Source of the DNA: Acheta domesticus
Taxonomy: Eukaryota; Arthropoda; Insecta; Orthoptera; Gryllidae
Direction: 5' to 3'
Assembly: GCA_031308135.1 (NCBI GenBank)
Contig: JAHLJT010009436.1
Location: 221,293,286-221,357,285 of the forward strand
Length of the DNA stretch: 64,000 nucleotides
The notes under the pieces were generated by a model. That model was not told the DNA's origin. It ran no database searches and worked only from the letters and a program-made list of their open reading frames with translations. Below are positions 23,803 through 34,334 of the stretch, piece by piece (the stretch's first letter is position 1; each line of letters starts with the position of its first letter). The position numbers and the translations under genes were made by a program.

Positions 23803-23925
23803 AATCATTTTGAAAATACGTCTAGCAGTACATACGAGGAACGTGGAAGGACGAAAACGGAATAATTTTGAAAATAAAACGTCTAGCAGTACATACGAGG
23901 TTCGTAGAAGGAAGGCGTCAGCTTT
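23803..23925. repeat. ~60 bp tandem duplication
   Basis: The phrase ATTTTGAAAATA...ACGTCTAGCAGTACATACGAGG occurs twice, offset 58-61 bp, with a small insertion and scattered substitutions. Confidence 0.85.
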
Positions 23926-23929
23926 TTCA

Positions 23930-24180
23930 CGGCGAAACCCAACCTCCCTCCATTGCTACCGACGCGCGGATGTTTTGCCCTACGGCTTTCAGATGCGCTC
24001 GTAATTAAAAACTCGACGGCGCCCGCGCGAGCGCACAAGCGAACGAGCGCGTCTCACGCCCCTCCCCCCTCCCACTCCCCCTTCCCTTTCCCCCCTGCCA
24101 CCCACCACCCGAGCGCTCGAATCACGCATGCGCGACCACGAAACGAAAAGAGCAAACAACGCCGCAGCACGTGCCACTCT
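23930..24180. promoter_or_regulatory. CpG-rich island with C/T tract
   Basis: Short GC-rich block holding a pyrimidine tract at about 24058-24100. No coding signal. Confidence 0.35.
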
Positions 24181-25552
24181 ACATTTTTGAAATTACCTCC
24201 GATTCTTTTTTACCCCTGCAATACAAATATAATTAAGGTCGAGAGTAAATAAAATACGCGAGTCGCCAGTAACTCTTTCCATTTGCGTTTAAGTTTTAAA
24301 ACAACAGCGTTAAGTACACGACAAACACAATAAAACTACGAAGTTGCTTTGCAAATGGCTTCATCAAATATTTACGTCCCGACAACTCTTCGATAAGGCT
24401 CCGGACGCATGACGCGGACTGAATGAACTTCCTGAAAGGCGAAACCAATTTCAGAACTGCTCTCGGCGGAGCTCTCGTCGCCCGCCAGGAATTCTTCCCG
24501 CGAACCACCAGCGATGGCGGCACCGCGACAGAACGAGCCGAGATCGAAACTAGGTCTGCGAGAAGGATAAAGCCCGTAGGATACTACAATCCTGGGTTCT
24601 GAAATAACCAAAACATATGAAGACTTTGAGCAAAGGTACATGCATATCTTTGCAGACGCATTTAGGCAGCAGGTGACTGGGAAAAGAGAAATTTGGTTAA
24701 ATACGAGTAATGATGTTTTATGAGATAAAGAAACGCGGTAAGAGACGCAAAGTAACAGGTAATTGGGAGAAATGGGAAGACGGTGCACTTCCAAGCTGAA
24801 GGAGGCCAATCTAGGAACATGCAAAAGGGCGGAGGCAAGACGGAAAAGGGAAGCGCCAGGTGGCGAGTGAGAGAGCCGACGCTCGAAAGCAACTGGAATA
24901 TTAGCCATTTCCTGCCCATCCCCCGCGCGAGGACGCGTGGGTAAGGCTTCCTGCGAGACAGGACGGGGAACTGGCGGACAGGGAACCAACCAACGGCGCT
25001 TGGCAATTCATGCAACACACACCGCTGCATTTCAACATGCGTAACAGAACAACGTTAAGTTCATCGCTTCCGCTGAAAAGCATGAGATTGGTAAGGTGAA
25101 TGATAACACCACGTGACAACAAAAAAAAACTTTTTGTTTGTTTAAGTGAATTTTATGTTTGTTTTGGATGAATTAGGTCACAAATAAACTACACAGAATA
25201 TTCCTACTTTTATATCATCGTTTCTTTGCTTTTTATGCGCAGATATATGAAATTAATAGGTTAAAATTATATTAGCTAAGAATACTTTGTCCATGAGATG
25301 AATAAACGGTTCAACTGTGTTATCTGTTTCATATTCTCATAATTGATTTATAATGGCATATTCGCGTTGTTGAAAGCGTAATCCAGACTTTTGTATGTGT
25401 GAGGCATCTTCCTGGGATCGAAAACAGTAAAGCATTGAATAAAGGATGCTAACATCATCTGCTTAGCATACCTATCATATTTTGGTATTTCTATGGGACA
25501 CTAAGAAAAGAATTGAGGACCACATGTTGTATGTGGATGTTGCAGATCAACT
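24181..25552. other. non-coding stretch
   Basis: Frames up to 205 codons (24372-24989, minus) show no recognisable domain, lack a visible homologue and overlap another long frame. I do not call a gene. Confidence 0.4.
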
Positions 25553-26160
25553 CGCGAGGCCTGGTATAGAGGAGAAAACAGAAAAATGAAATTTGGTGTA
25601 CCTAGAATTTGGCAAGAACCAACAGATCACCTCTCCACCTGTTATTTCCGTTACCTCCCTTCCGTATTAAGCTTGGACTCATCAAGCAATTTGTAAAGGC
25701 ATTAGATACAACATCAGATGCAATGAAGTACGTCCAGAATGTGTTGCCCAAATTATTAGAAGCTAAGATGAAGGGAGGCATTTTTGTTGGCCCGCCCCGA
25801 GTGAAAAATTTACTTCGTGATAACACATTCATTAGCAAGCTTCTACCAGTTAGAAAAAAGGCCTGGAATCGGAGATGTGAATGGTTTCCTAGGTAATCAC
25901 AAGAGTGAACAATCACAGGGTTGTGGTATAACGTGGCAGGGATGTGACTGAAGAACTACAAATCAATGGGGTGCAGAATGCCTCTAAAGTTGCATGTACG
26001 CCACTGGGATCTGGATATTTCAAGCCTGATATGGGTGCATATTAAGAGGAACAGGGGGAAAGGGTCCATCAGGACTTACATTTGTTTGAAAAAAAGGTGG
26101 TACCAGGGGCAGTATATGAGCGAATGCTTGGTGATTGACTGGGGACTGATTAGAGAGTGA
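25553..26160 (+). pseudogene. broken copy of a dispersed repeat-encoded protein family
   Basis: Three frames carry blocks in order. 25553-25640 encodes REAWYRGENRKMKFGVPRIW then QEPTDHLSTCYF. 25660-25870 encodes IKLGLIKQFVKALD, KYVQNVLPKLLEAKMKGGIF and KKAWN. After several frameshifts, 25960-26160 gives GCRMPLKLHVRHWDLD, then GAY-stop-EEQGERVHQDLHLFEKK and a final YQGQY / GLIRE. I remember this arrangement (FGVPxxWREP, LGLMKQFVKAL, EEQGERFHQD, YQGRW) from many uncharacterised multi-copy proteins of arthropod and cnidarian genomes, probably transposon-borne. Its biochemical role is unknown to me. Multiple frameshifts and stops make this copy non-functional. Confidence 0.7.
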
Positions 26161-26814
26161 TGTAACGTACAATTTAGGAAGACAACACATTTTTAAGCCC
26201 ACTGTTCATAACATAGAAACAATTTCATGTACTTTAACAATTTTGTCATATATATTTACTGCTTTTACATTTTCTCAAACATTATATTTAAGAATTTCCT
26301 TTGTTTTGTTTCGTGGGTAAATGTAAACGAGCATTCATTGTTTCAAATATACGTATTTTCCTAAAATTAAGAAAATCGATGTCATTTCCCTAAAAACACT
26401 TTCCCATGGGCAAAATTGCGTTTATATAGTGTTTTGAAACACACTGCATCAGAAACAACAACAAAATTAACTTAAACAAAATTTTGTTACATGGTGTAAT
26501 TTATGATAATCATCACCCAGCATACAAACCATGCGCAATAAAATCAATAGCAAATGCATTTTAATCAAATTTCCTCCAAAATTATCGTATGGTTAATTAC
26601 GTCAATGGCACATAGAAACAACAGTGCTTTGAGCCTTCATTTTTATAGTTACAAATATTTTTTAAGATGAAGAAAAGTGTTTCCTTGACTATAAAGTTCG
26701 GAAAACGGCCAAAATGAATACGTCCACGTCTGGCCTATCAACATACTATTAAGAACGAAAAAAGGGAAGTTTAGCAAGGAATGAAGAACGATACATTCAA
26801 TAAAGAATGTAGGC
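26161..26814. other. AT-rich non-coding stretch
   Basis: Nothing recognised. Confidence 0.5.
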
Positions 26815-27235
26815 CGCAGAAAGCTCGACGAAGCTGAATCGCAGCGAGTGTGGAGCAACGCAAGCGTGGATCGCAGGGAGCGAGTCCTCACATGCGCCGC
26901 AAGCACTCTGGCGGCCGTCGGCAATGGCAGCGGCTCGGCGGCGGGTGGCCATCGCGACTCAGAAACGATGATTAATTGGAGCAGCATCCGTCGGAATGTT
27001 TTCAAAACAAACAAAACTTCACATAAAAAAACAACTCGTTGAAAATGCGCATTTATTCCAGAGCGCGCCGCGCCGGCCGCCCTGATTAAAATGCGGAACG
27101 TGTAATTGGAATCCCAGCTGCCCTCTCCGGGATTCAACCCCCGCGCGGCGCAACGCGCCACGCCCGCTGCAAATCAGCGCCACGCGACCAGGCTTCTCCT
27201 GCACCTCCCCACGCCGGCCACGCCGGGACTGCATT
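26815..27235. promoter_or_regulatory. CpG-rich island with homeodomain-type AT motifs
   Basis: GC-rich flanks enclose a core (about 26960-27110) with GATTAATTGG, GATTAAAATG and TGTAATTGGAATC. These TAAT-containing sites embedded in CpG-rich DNA are what one might expect of an enhancer. Frames here have no domain. Confidence 0.35.
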
Positions 27236-28542
27236 TTAAGACTGGACGAGGAATGTTCACTTCTTTTTTTTTTTTTTAAATCATAATTCCAACTTTTTTT
27301 AGAATCACAATACCAACTTTCCTATAATTGAGAAAATTCCGTTCTATCATGGCCCAGAAAACAAACAGTACCTTAAATTGCGTGTACTTACAAAAGTAGG
27401 CTTGAGAAGAGTTTTGTGTCCAACATGAGATTTTAACCGGGGGCGTCATAGCATTTGCAGAAAAGTTCAGGAAAGGATGAATAAGGTCTCGTTCTTCTTT
27501 GATCTAGTCCATTAACTTGTAAATTATTACCTCAACGCATGTAAAAACGATCACGAATGACTTCTAGCTGAAAAAAGTGCTCGAAAAGAGATGAAAACAT
27601 TTATTACCGATTTTCAACATCCGCGTAACCCAAGAAGTTATAGAAGAAAACCAGCATGAAAATTGACGTACATTAGATAAATTGGAGACTCCTGACAGAT
27701 CGCAGGTTGAATTGAAATATAAATAAACAAAATATCGAAAGTAAAAATCACTTCCTCCACAAAAATAAATAGACGATAAACACTACAAACATATCCGGGC
27801 AAATCTAGCGTGAAATCTCTCACTAATTTGCCTCTCGCCGATATTTTGGAAGCAAATAAAACATACAATAAAGATTAAAACAATATATATCTTCCTGTAC
27901 ACATGCAATATTAAAGTAGCCACGCGAACTCCATATCAATCACTTTCCACCTACATCATCTTTTCCAGTTTATAAACGTGTCGCGGGCGACATGGGTTAG
28001 AGTCAGATAACTAAAAAGGATAAAATGAAATGTGACCGTCATTGATAGAAACTGCAGTTTTCTGAAGAGAAACAAAGTCATGAGTCCTACACCAGATACG
28101 CTTGATGTTACTACCGTCGTTTTTGGGAGGTTTCAATACGAAAAAACATCTTAACTTTCATGCCCACATCATTCTTCACTTCCTCCATTCCTAATTGCTC
28201 GAATTAACGCCACAGACACTTTTAATTCTATTAGTATCTGCCAAAAACTCTCGCCGAATAAATATTTTTGAAACAGCCTGAAAGATACAGCGGATGAAAC
28301 TCTCTCCGCCCACAGAAAGCCTTAGACGTTGGAGCGACACAGTATCAATAATACTGAAATATCACACGCATCGCCACACATAAACAACACCACAAGAACG
28401 TTTCCCCTCCGCGAACCGACTGCCTGCAAAACGATTCCACAGAGCGTTCCAGCCATCTACACTGTGGTTTTCCCAAAGCTGCTCCTCAAGCCCCTACAGC
28501 CACCACGATGGAATATCACACGGCATTTCGCGACCTTCTCGG
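27236..28542. other. AT-rich non-coding stretch
   Basis: A T-run at 27264-27279 and short frames only. Confidence 0.5.
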
Positions 28543-28880
28543 TCCTGCCGCTAGATGTCGCATGATCACAAGCACTCCTAAAGTCCCTAGATACAGAGAG
28601 TAGCGCAACCGCCGCCATTTAATATCCACCCACCCGACAATCCCATCAGGCACCAATCAAGAACTGAAAGGAATTTATAACATTTGATGACATGAACATT
28701 TTCAAGAATATTAATAATGGTTTGGGGTAGCTTCATGGTTCTCAGCATACAGAATACTACACAGTTCCAATTTTCCTGACAACTGGACATAAAATGGCGG
28801 GATCGGTGGAACAATGGAATGCGCTACTCTCTGTATCTAGGGACTCTAACCATTGCTTGATACGGTCGCGAGCATGCGAT
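28543..28880. repeat. outer inverted repeat interrupted by a MITE
   Basis: GCCGCTAGATGTCGCATG (28543-28560 region) is matched by the inverted CATGCGATATCTAGCGGC (28873-28890 region). The centre of this small palindrome is split by the MITE at 28582-28845. If the MITE is removed, the two halves sit about 50 bp apart and continue to show weak complementarity (ATCACAAGC with GCTTGATAC). The outer repeat is therefore older than the MITE. Confidence 0.6.
28582..28845. mobile_element. 264 bp MITE with 26 bp terminal inverted repeats
   Basis: The left end AGTCCCTAGATACAGAGAG (28582) and right end CTCTCTGTATCTAGGGACT (ending 28845) are exact inverted repeats continuing through TAGCGCA for 26 bp. CCGCCATTT recurs inverted further inside. 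CTAA flanks both sides (28578-28581 and 28846-28849), giving a 4 bp duplication, or 3 bp TAA as in PIF/Harbinger elements. There is no coding capacity, so it depends on a transposase elsewhere. Confidence 0.8.
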
Positions 28881-28964
28881 ATCTAGCGGCACGACTGAAA
28901 AAGACGCTAAATACCGTGACATATTCCATAGTGAAGACAGGCCTTGAAAGGCAAAGTTACAAAA

Positions 28965-29600
28965 ATCGCCCTATGGCCGGGCCGGGCCGGGCCGGGAGAG
29001 CGTGGGGCGTGGCGCGGCGGGAGGAAGAGAGGAGGAGCGGAGAAGGAGCGCACCGCGGGCGCGCGACCTCCCGGCGCGGCCTGCCAGCCAGCGGCCGCGA
29101 TGGCATCTCCGCCTGTGATTAACCGCCGCGCGATACGACCGCGCTCGACGCCGAGAAAAATCCGCCGCGACCGGGGCGGGGCATGGGGAGGGAGGGGCAG
29201 GGCAGCCCCAACGCTCTCCGGGAGACCTTGGTGCGATATCTCGCTCACGCGAAGCGATTTAAATGGGAGGTCGTATCGAGTGGAGAGGCCCCAGGCGAGT
29301 CCCGCCGGCGGCGCGGCGATGTGGGGCAGGGTGGCGGCTCCCCGCGTTATTAACTAAATACAACGCGAAACACCCGCGAATGAAAAAAAGAAAAGTGTAT
29401 TAATCGCCCCTGGAAACTCCTTTGGGAGCGAAACAGCAGCGTTGGCGCTGCTAAACGCTCGTGGTTTTGTAATGACCGTGTTTCGGGAGCGCTCGACCGC
29501 CCCGCGGGCGAAGCCCAGCGCACTAGTAGATTTGCTGTGCAGTTAAAGCGAACTCTGCGGCGCTTGTGAAGATGAGAGCTTTCTGAAGGGTGCTCGCTCG
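28965..29600. promoter_or_regulatory. large CpG-rich island
   Basis: The longest CpG-rich block of the window, with a GGCCG repeat at 28977-28998 and embedded motifs such as GTGATTAACC and GCGATTTAAATGG. Frames of 113 and 137 codons carry no domain. Promoter or enhancer activity is inferred from composition only. Confidence 0.4.
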
Positions 29601-29864
29601 CTGCTCGCGACGTTTGATAGAAGCGTTGAGCGCCATCAAGAGAGTATTCACCGGGATATTAAATGTTCCAGGGCTAGGTGCCTCCCAAATGAGACCTCAT
29701 GATACCTATCCAGCTTCTTAGAAAGAGAAATTTTTCTTTCAAATTTAAACGCAATGCAAAAATTTATTCCTGCGGAAATATCTCAAGTACAACAATGTGT
29801 TGCATAAAAAATAAATGTATTTATGGAATATTCCGCATTGTCCATGGAAGGACGCTCTAGATGA

Positions 29865-30755
29865 GGGGTCAGCAACCTTTTTGTAACTGCGGGCCACACC
29901 GTCAAACCCCAATAGTTTGCGGCCCGCACATGTCTCCAACCTACATTTTATTCAACAAATTAAAAATATTAAATTACAATTCAATTTTTGTATTAGTACG
30001 GTGAGAAAATAAGCTTGGGATCCAGATGTAATAACAGAGGGAAGAAAGAAGTATGGGTTCCTTAACACAATTTTATTTACGAATACAACAGATAGAGATA
30101 GAGCACAAATTTAAGATTTTCGAAGACGGTATCTTATCTGATAGGAAATTTCAGCGGCAAGCGCTTTTGAGTCTCGTAACGCCGCCGTGTGCTCATTACC
30201 GGAATATAATCCTTTCAAAGATTACAAAAAGCAAGGTCCATTCAGGGAAGAGGGGCAGTAACAAGAACGGAAGCGAAGAGGATTCGAGGTTACTGCCATG
30301 GGAGTAGAGGCTATTGTACACTCACAGGTAACACGAACAGGGAAACTACTTAGGAATGACCTTATATCAGTCAAAATTGTGAAATAGTCTAGTAGATATT
30401 AGTGTAAGCAATCCTTGTACATAATGTGTATTTATATAAAAAATCCGTCTATTTCTAGCCCTGATGAAGGCTGAATGGAAGCCGAAACGTTGGCAGGTTA
30501 AAAATGGGTTTGTTTAATGACTTACACTCGAGAATCATTCCATAAGATTATTAATAGAGATCAAGAAATCTAGCACGTGTTAAGAATTACCTGTCAGCTT
30601 ATTCATCTGCTTTTTATTTTGTTTTTAATCTGTTTGTTGCACGCTACGTTCAATGCCAAAAAATTATGATAGTTAATTTTTCAGCACATCAATACAGCAA
30701 GAGGCCCCTCAGGCCGCACGAGAGGGCTTCGCGGGCTGCAAGGTCTTAGAAAGAA
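29865..30755. mobile_element. hAT-like transposon remnant, non-coding
   Basis: The left end GGGGTCAGCAACCTTTTTG followed by CTGCGGGCCACACCG...GCGGCCCGCA is the kind of terminus I associate with hAT elements. Near 30700-30750 an inverted counterpart GGCCGC...CGCGGGCTGCAAGGTC is found. The interior is AT-rich without a transposase, and an 84-codon frame at 30053-30307 has no domain. The termini are imperfect and no clean 8 bp duplication is seen, so the assignment is tentative. Confidence 0.4.
30458..30494 (+). ncRNA. hammerhead-ribozyme-like core
   Basis: GCC, CTGATGA (30461-30467), a stem GGCT/AGCC with a 7 nt loop, GAAA (30484-30487), then CGTT and GGC. This is the order of the hammerhead catalytic core, with short outer stem GCC/GGC. 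ACGT after GAAA is self-complementary, as in dimeric minimal hammerheads of Penelope-like elements. One extra A between CTGATGA and stem II departs from the consensus and may abolish activity. Similar CTGANGA...GAAACG strings are scattered in animal repeats. Confidence 0.3.
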
Positions 30756-31169
30756 TTAAGCATGCTAGTCCGAAATTACTTTCAGCAATATTTTTGCACG
30801 TTTTCCATCGAGTTCAAAACGCCCAAATATAAATTTTCTTTTAGCCGAGACCTTTGAACGATGGATTTTCAGGCTCACTTGTGTAAAGTAAATATTCGAG
30901 ATAAAACCCCCAGATATTAATTTATTAGTAAGTATTTATTTGTATTATCATAGATCAAAAATAAAATAAATGGGCAAGCTGTGATATAGATAAGTGATTT
31001 GATGATAATACAGTGATTGAAAGAGTAAATAGGAAGGCTTCAATATTTGTGAATTCAAACACAGATAAAAATAAAAATACACGCAGGGAAATCATATATG
31101 TATCATAATTTCCTTCTTTTTCACGACTAAAAACTTTCCTGTATATAATAATACATTTCCCGCTCTTCA
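30756..31169. other. AT-rich non-coding stretch
   Basis: Nothing recognised. Confidence 0.5.
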
Positions 31170-31410
31170 CGCTCGTGATACAACCTGTGGGAGGAGCCGG
31201 GCCGGGTTTGCAGCGGCTCCGTGAACGCGGGCTGATAATCGCGACGATCCACAAAGCAGCGGCGACCGCGCACGCGCGTCACAGAGGCTGGCGACGCCCC
31301 CCCCCCCCACCTCCTTCGGACGCAACGGCGTTTCCCATTGAGGGACGCGGGTGCACACACGGCGCGCGGCAGGGACGGAGGCCGCGGCTCCCGCAAAATA
31401 CAGCGCAAGG
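31170..31410. promoter_or_regulatory. CpG-rich island
   Basis: CpG-dense block with a C run at 31297-31309. Overlapping short frames on both strands are composition-driven. Confidence 0.35.
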
Positions 31411-31443
31411 GGCGTTCAGAAGCTGTTACGATAAAGTTTCATC

Positions 31444-31795
31444 TATGTGGATTGATTGACTGATTGTTCGTGATTTCGGGCGCGTCAACTACAGGTCATT
31501 AGTCCCGTATGTGTAGTGCGTGTTTTCCTCGTGATGTGGCGGTGATCTTTTCCCCGCTGGATGGCGAGATCCGGCGCCGACCTACCTTCGACTAGCGGGG
31601 TTTTCCCCTCAACCAGGTGTCTCCCACCAGCGGGGCACCGCCCCAGTCGGGACAAGTTGTAAGCTCCCGACCGATCTCCCGGTATGTGTAGTAGTGTAGT
31701 GCATGTTAGTGTCGGTGTGTGGTAAGGGGTGGTAGGGGTGTGTGGTAATACGACAAGGAAAAGGAAGGAAAGATCGCGCGCGGTCCTTGTGCTGG
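31444..31795 (-). mobile_element. 5'-truncated copy of the 554 bp SINE
   Basis: It has the same orientation as the complete copy at 13286-13839. The ATTGATTGACTGATTG tail is at 31451-31466, followed by GGGCGCGTCAACTAC, CTGGATGGCGAGATCCGG, CAGCGGGGCACCGCC and AAAGATCGCGCGCGGTCC. The match ends near 31795, so the tRNA-like head is missing. A GGTAGGGGTGTGTGG insertion-like stretch around 31720-31750 is absent from the complete copy. Confidence 0.8.
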
Positions 31796-33344
31796 AAGTA
31801 AAAAAATTACATCTTTTAAGTTTTCACTAAAACTGATGCTCGAATGCTTAAAGTTGGACATAAACCTTTTCTTCACTAAGTTTTGCTACGAAAACAAACC
31901 TCTGCATATTCCCATTTTCATACACACTATCTAGAGAATACTCAATTGTTCGGAAAAGCAACGAAATTGAACAGGATTCTATCTTTTCCAATTCAAATTC
32001 TGGCATGCACACGAAAACTGAAATTCGCTCAGAACAGAACTCGCAAAAGAGCGATGCTCTGAAAACAAACGTTCCGCATGAATACGCACGCCGCTGTCTG
32101 GCCGCAAAAACCACCCTCTCTGCCCTGGCCTTCATGACGGAGCCCTTCTCGCCGAGCGCTTCATTACGCGTGCGAGAAGCCGAGGAGGGCGCCAATCGAT
32201 TCCCGGAACGGCGCAACGGAGCGCGCCGCCGCAACACCGAAGGACCCTTGCCACTGCGGCGTCTCTCACCGGGAGGTCGTAGGGTTCGAGATGCGACGGT
32301 GGCGGATTTTCGATACTCGCTACATAGCTATCACCCAACAGGTTACGAAACTGTTTCCGGAGGGGGAGAACACGTGGTGTAACCCCCCTCCCCACTTCGC
32401 CTAGGGAGAAATTTGCAACTTATGCCCATCCTGCGAAATGATGTGCTTTGTGAAGAAAGAGTCTATGACTTTCCCTGTCGCTGCTATCGACACTACTTTC
32501 GTCTTGCTCAGAGGTATTTCCTAGTGATATAACGATTGCATGTACTTCCCTGTACATTCAGTTTTTTGCGAAAGCTTCAACATTGTGTTTACAGTAATAA
32601 AATAAATATTTTGTCAAATTGTTCCGCCAATTGTTTACAATTTCTTTCTCATTTGTTTTCTGCTGGAGAGAAAAATGTATGAATGTGTATAGCTGAAGAG
32701 TATTCCCCTGAATGATAACTGTTTTATGACGAAGTCCGATATACTAGCCCTTCACTTGCAATCTGGGTAACGAGGACACTTAATCGTAACTTAATTTCTA
32801 GGCTCTTAAAATATTCAATAAACTCTTATAATCTATTTCTTTCGTAGGTTTTTTAAGCGGTCAGTTCGACGTAGAAGCCCTAATATATACAGAAATCACT
32901 AATCACTATATTCTTCAAAATGAAGTTCATCAATACCTACTATTTACTAAACACAGCTAACAATTAGGCCTCACCACAAAACATACATCATGAATGCCGG
33001 ACACTACAGAAATGGTAATAATACTGAGCGAACCCACAGAGCAGTTGGAATGAATTAGGTGATCAGACATCTTTTCTTTTATTAGGCGTCACATATGGGA
33101 CAGGGAACTTGTGTTCTGTTTGTTATCTCCAGACCCTCGAGTGCCAGAGCGTCTGTGACCGAGCTGCCGTGATGGCCCGACCACGCAAGCACTCACGCAC
33201 TCAGGCAAGAGGAGAACACAGAAGAATAATGGTGGTCACTGAAATTCGCACCTGCGCAGTCGGAGGGATTTTTCTAACTCGTTCTCATACAAGTCAAATT
33301 CAATTACTTCGCGAATGGCGGAGCTGTACCATACCAAACGGGCC
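31796..33344. other. non-coding stretch with a CpG-rich island (32090-32390)
   Basis: The island carries 125- and 129-codon frames without domains. The flanks are AT-rich. No gene recognised. Confidence 0.4.
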
Positions 33345-33565
33345 GCTGACCGTGCGCGATCTTTCCTTCCTCCAATCTTGTTCCTCCTCTCCCTTTCCGC
33401 GCAAGCGTATTTAAATGCACTACTACAGTAGCATGTACTTCAGGAGATCGGTCGGGAGCTTGAGGCTTGGTAAGGCTGGGGTGGTGCCAGGCGGCGATAC
33501 CTGGAGGAGGAATCTCCCGCAAGCCAGGATCTCAAGTGATAGTTGGGGAGGAGCGCAACCATCTC
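33345..33565 (+). mobile_element. internal fragment of the 554 bp SINE
   Basis: In the opposite orientation to 13286-13839, it reads GACCGTGCGCGATCTTTCCTTCC, then GGAGATCGGTCGGGAGCTTGAGGCTT and GGCGATACCTGG, matching the inverted middle of the SINE. It is diverged, and both ends are missing or unrecognisable. Confidence 0.65.
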
Positions 33566-34271
33566 CTGGGATACAACATCCATTACACCGACGGAACTAA
33601 TGGCCAGAGCTGTTCACTCGCCCGGAAACAAAATAAGGCATCTCCAGCTACACCAAAGAATTGTTTGTACAGTTCCCCCACTCTGCCTTCTTCACCTGCG
33701 GTACATGCCCTCTTCCAGGCTTCGCTCTCTTCCGAAAGGGGGCGCTCAGAGTTCGATGCGCTCAGCTGCTGGACGCTGGAAATAGAGGAGTACTGTTTGC
33801 GATCCAGCTTTCCTTCAAACGCATAGCCTTATTGCCTTCAATCTCAAATTATCTCTGCGCGTTTTTTTTTCCTTCCCCTTCCGGGTGCTAGAGCACTAGA
33901 TCTTGCCTAGCAAGCCAGGCCCTGGTCTCACCGCAGCCGCTCTTCTCAGCGTTACTCAACCGCACTCCACACCTGTTCGCCCCTCAGCAGGCGAGATCAG
34001 AGTAGAAACAGGGAATAGTTGCTCACTCTAAACACCAAAAGCTCTCGTCAGAGCAGCTGTAAAGCTCGCAGCTTTCAAAGCAATTAAGCCCACTTCGTCG
34101 TAATTCACGATACTGCGAAAAAAGTACGCTGTTAAAAATGAATCCTCATTGTCGAAAAGTGACAGCAGATTGATCATTTCGTTAGGAGGTATTTAAAATT
34201 TCGATTCTCATAAACAACATAAACATTGAAAACATTACATGGTATTTGGTGTGCATGTTTAACATCTTTTC

Positions 34272-34272
<1 letters not shown>
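33566..34272. other. non-coding stretch
   Basis: Moderately GC-rich. Frames of 76-119 codons overlap one another in different phases and show no domain. Confidence 0.4.

Positions 34273-34274
<2 letters not shown>

Positions 34275-34330
<56 letters not shown>
34275..34330. repeat. (TA)n microsatellite
   Basis: About 28 TA units directly abutting the left end of the foldback element. Confidence 0.95.

Positions 34331-34334
<4 letters not shown>

Noticed and set aside
24372..25030. Overlapping 205- and 122-codon minus-strand frames
   Set aside because: Different phases of the same DNA, no domain recognised and no splice structure.
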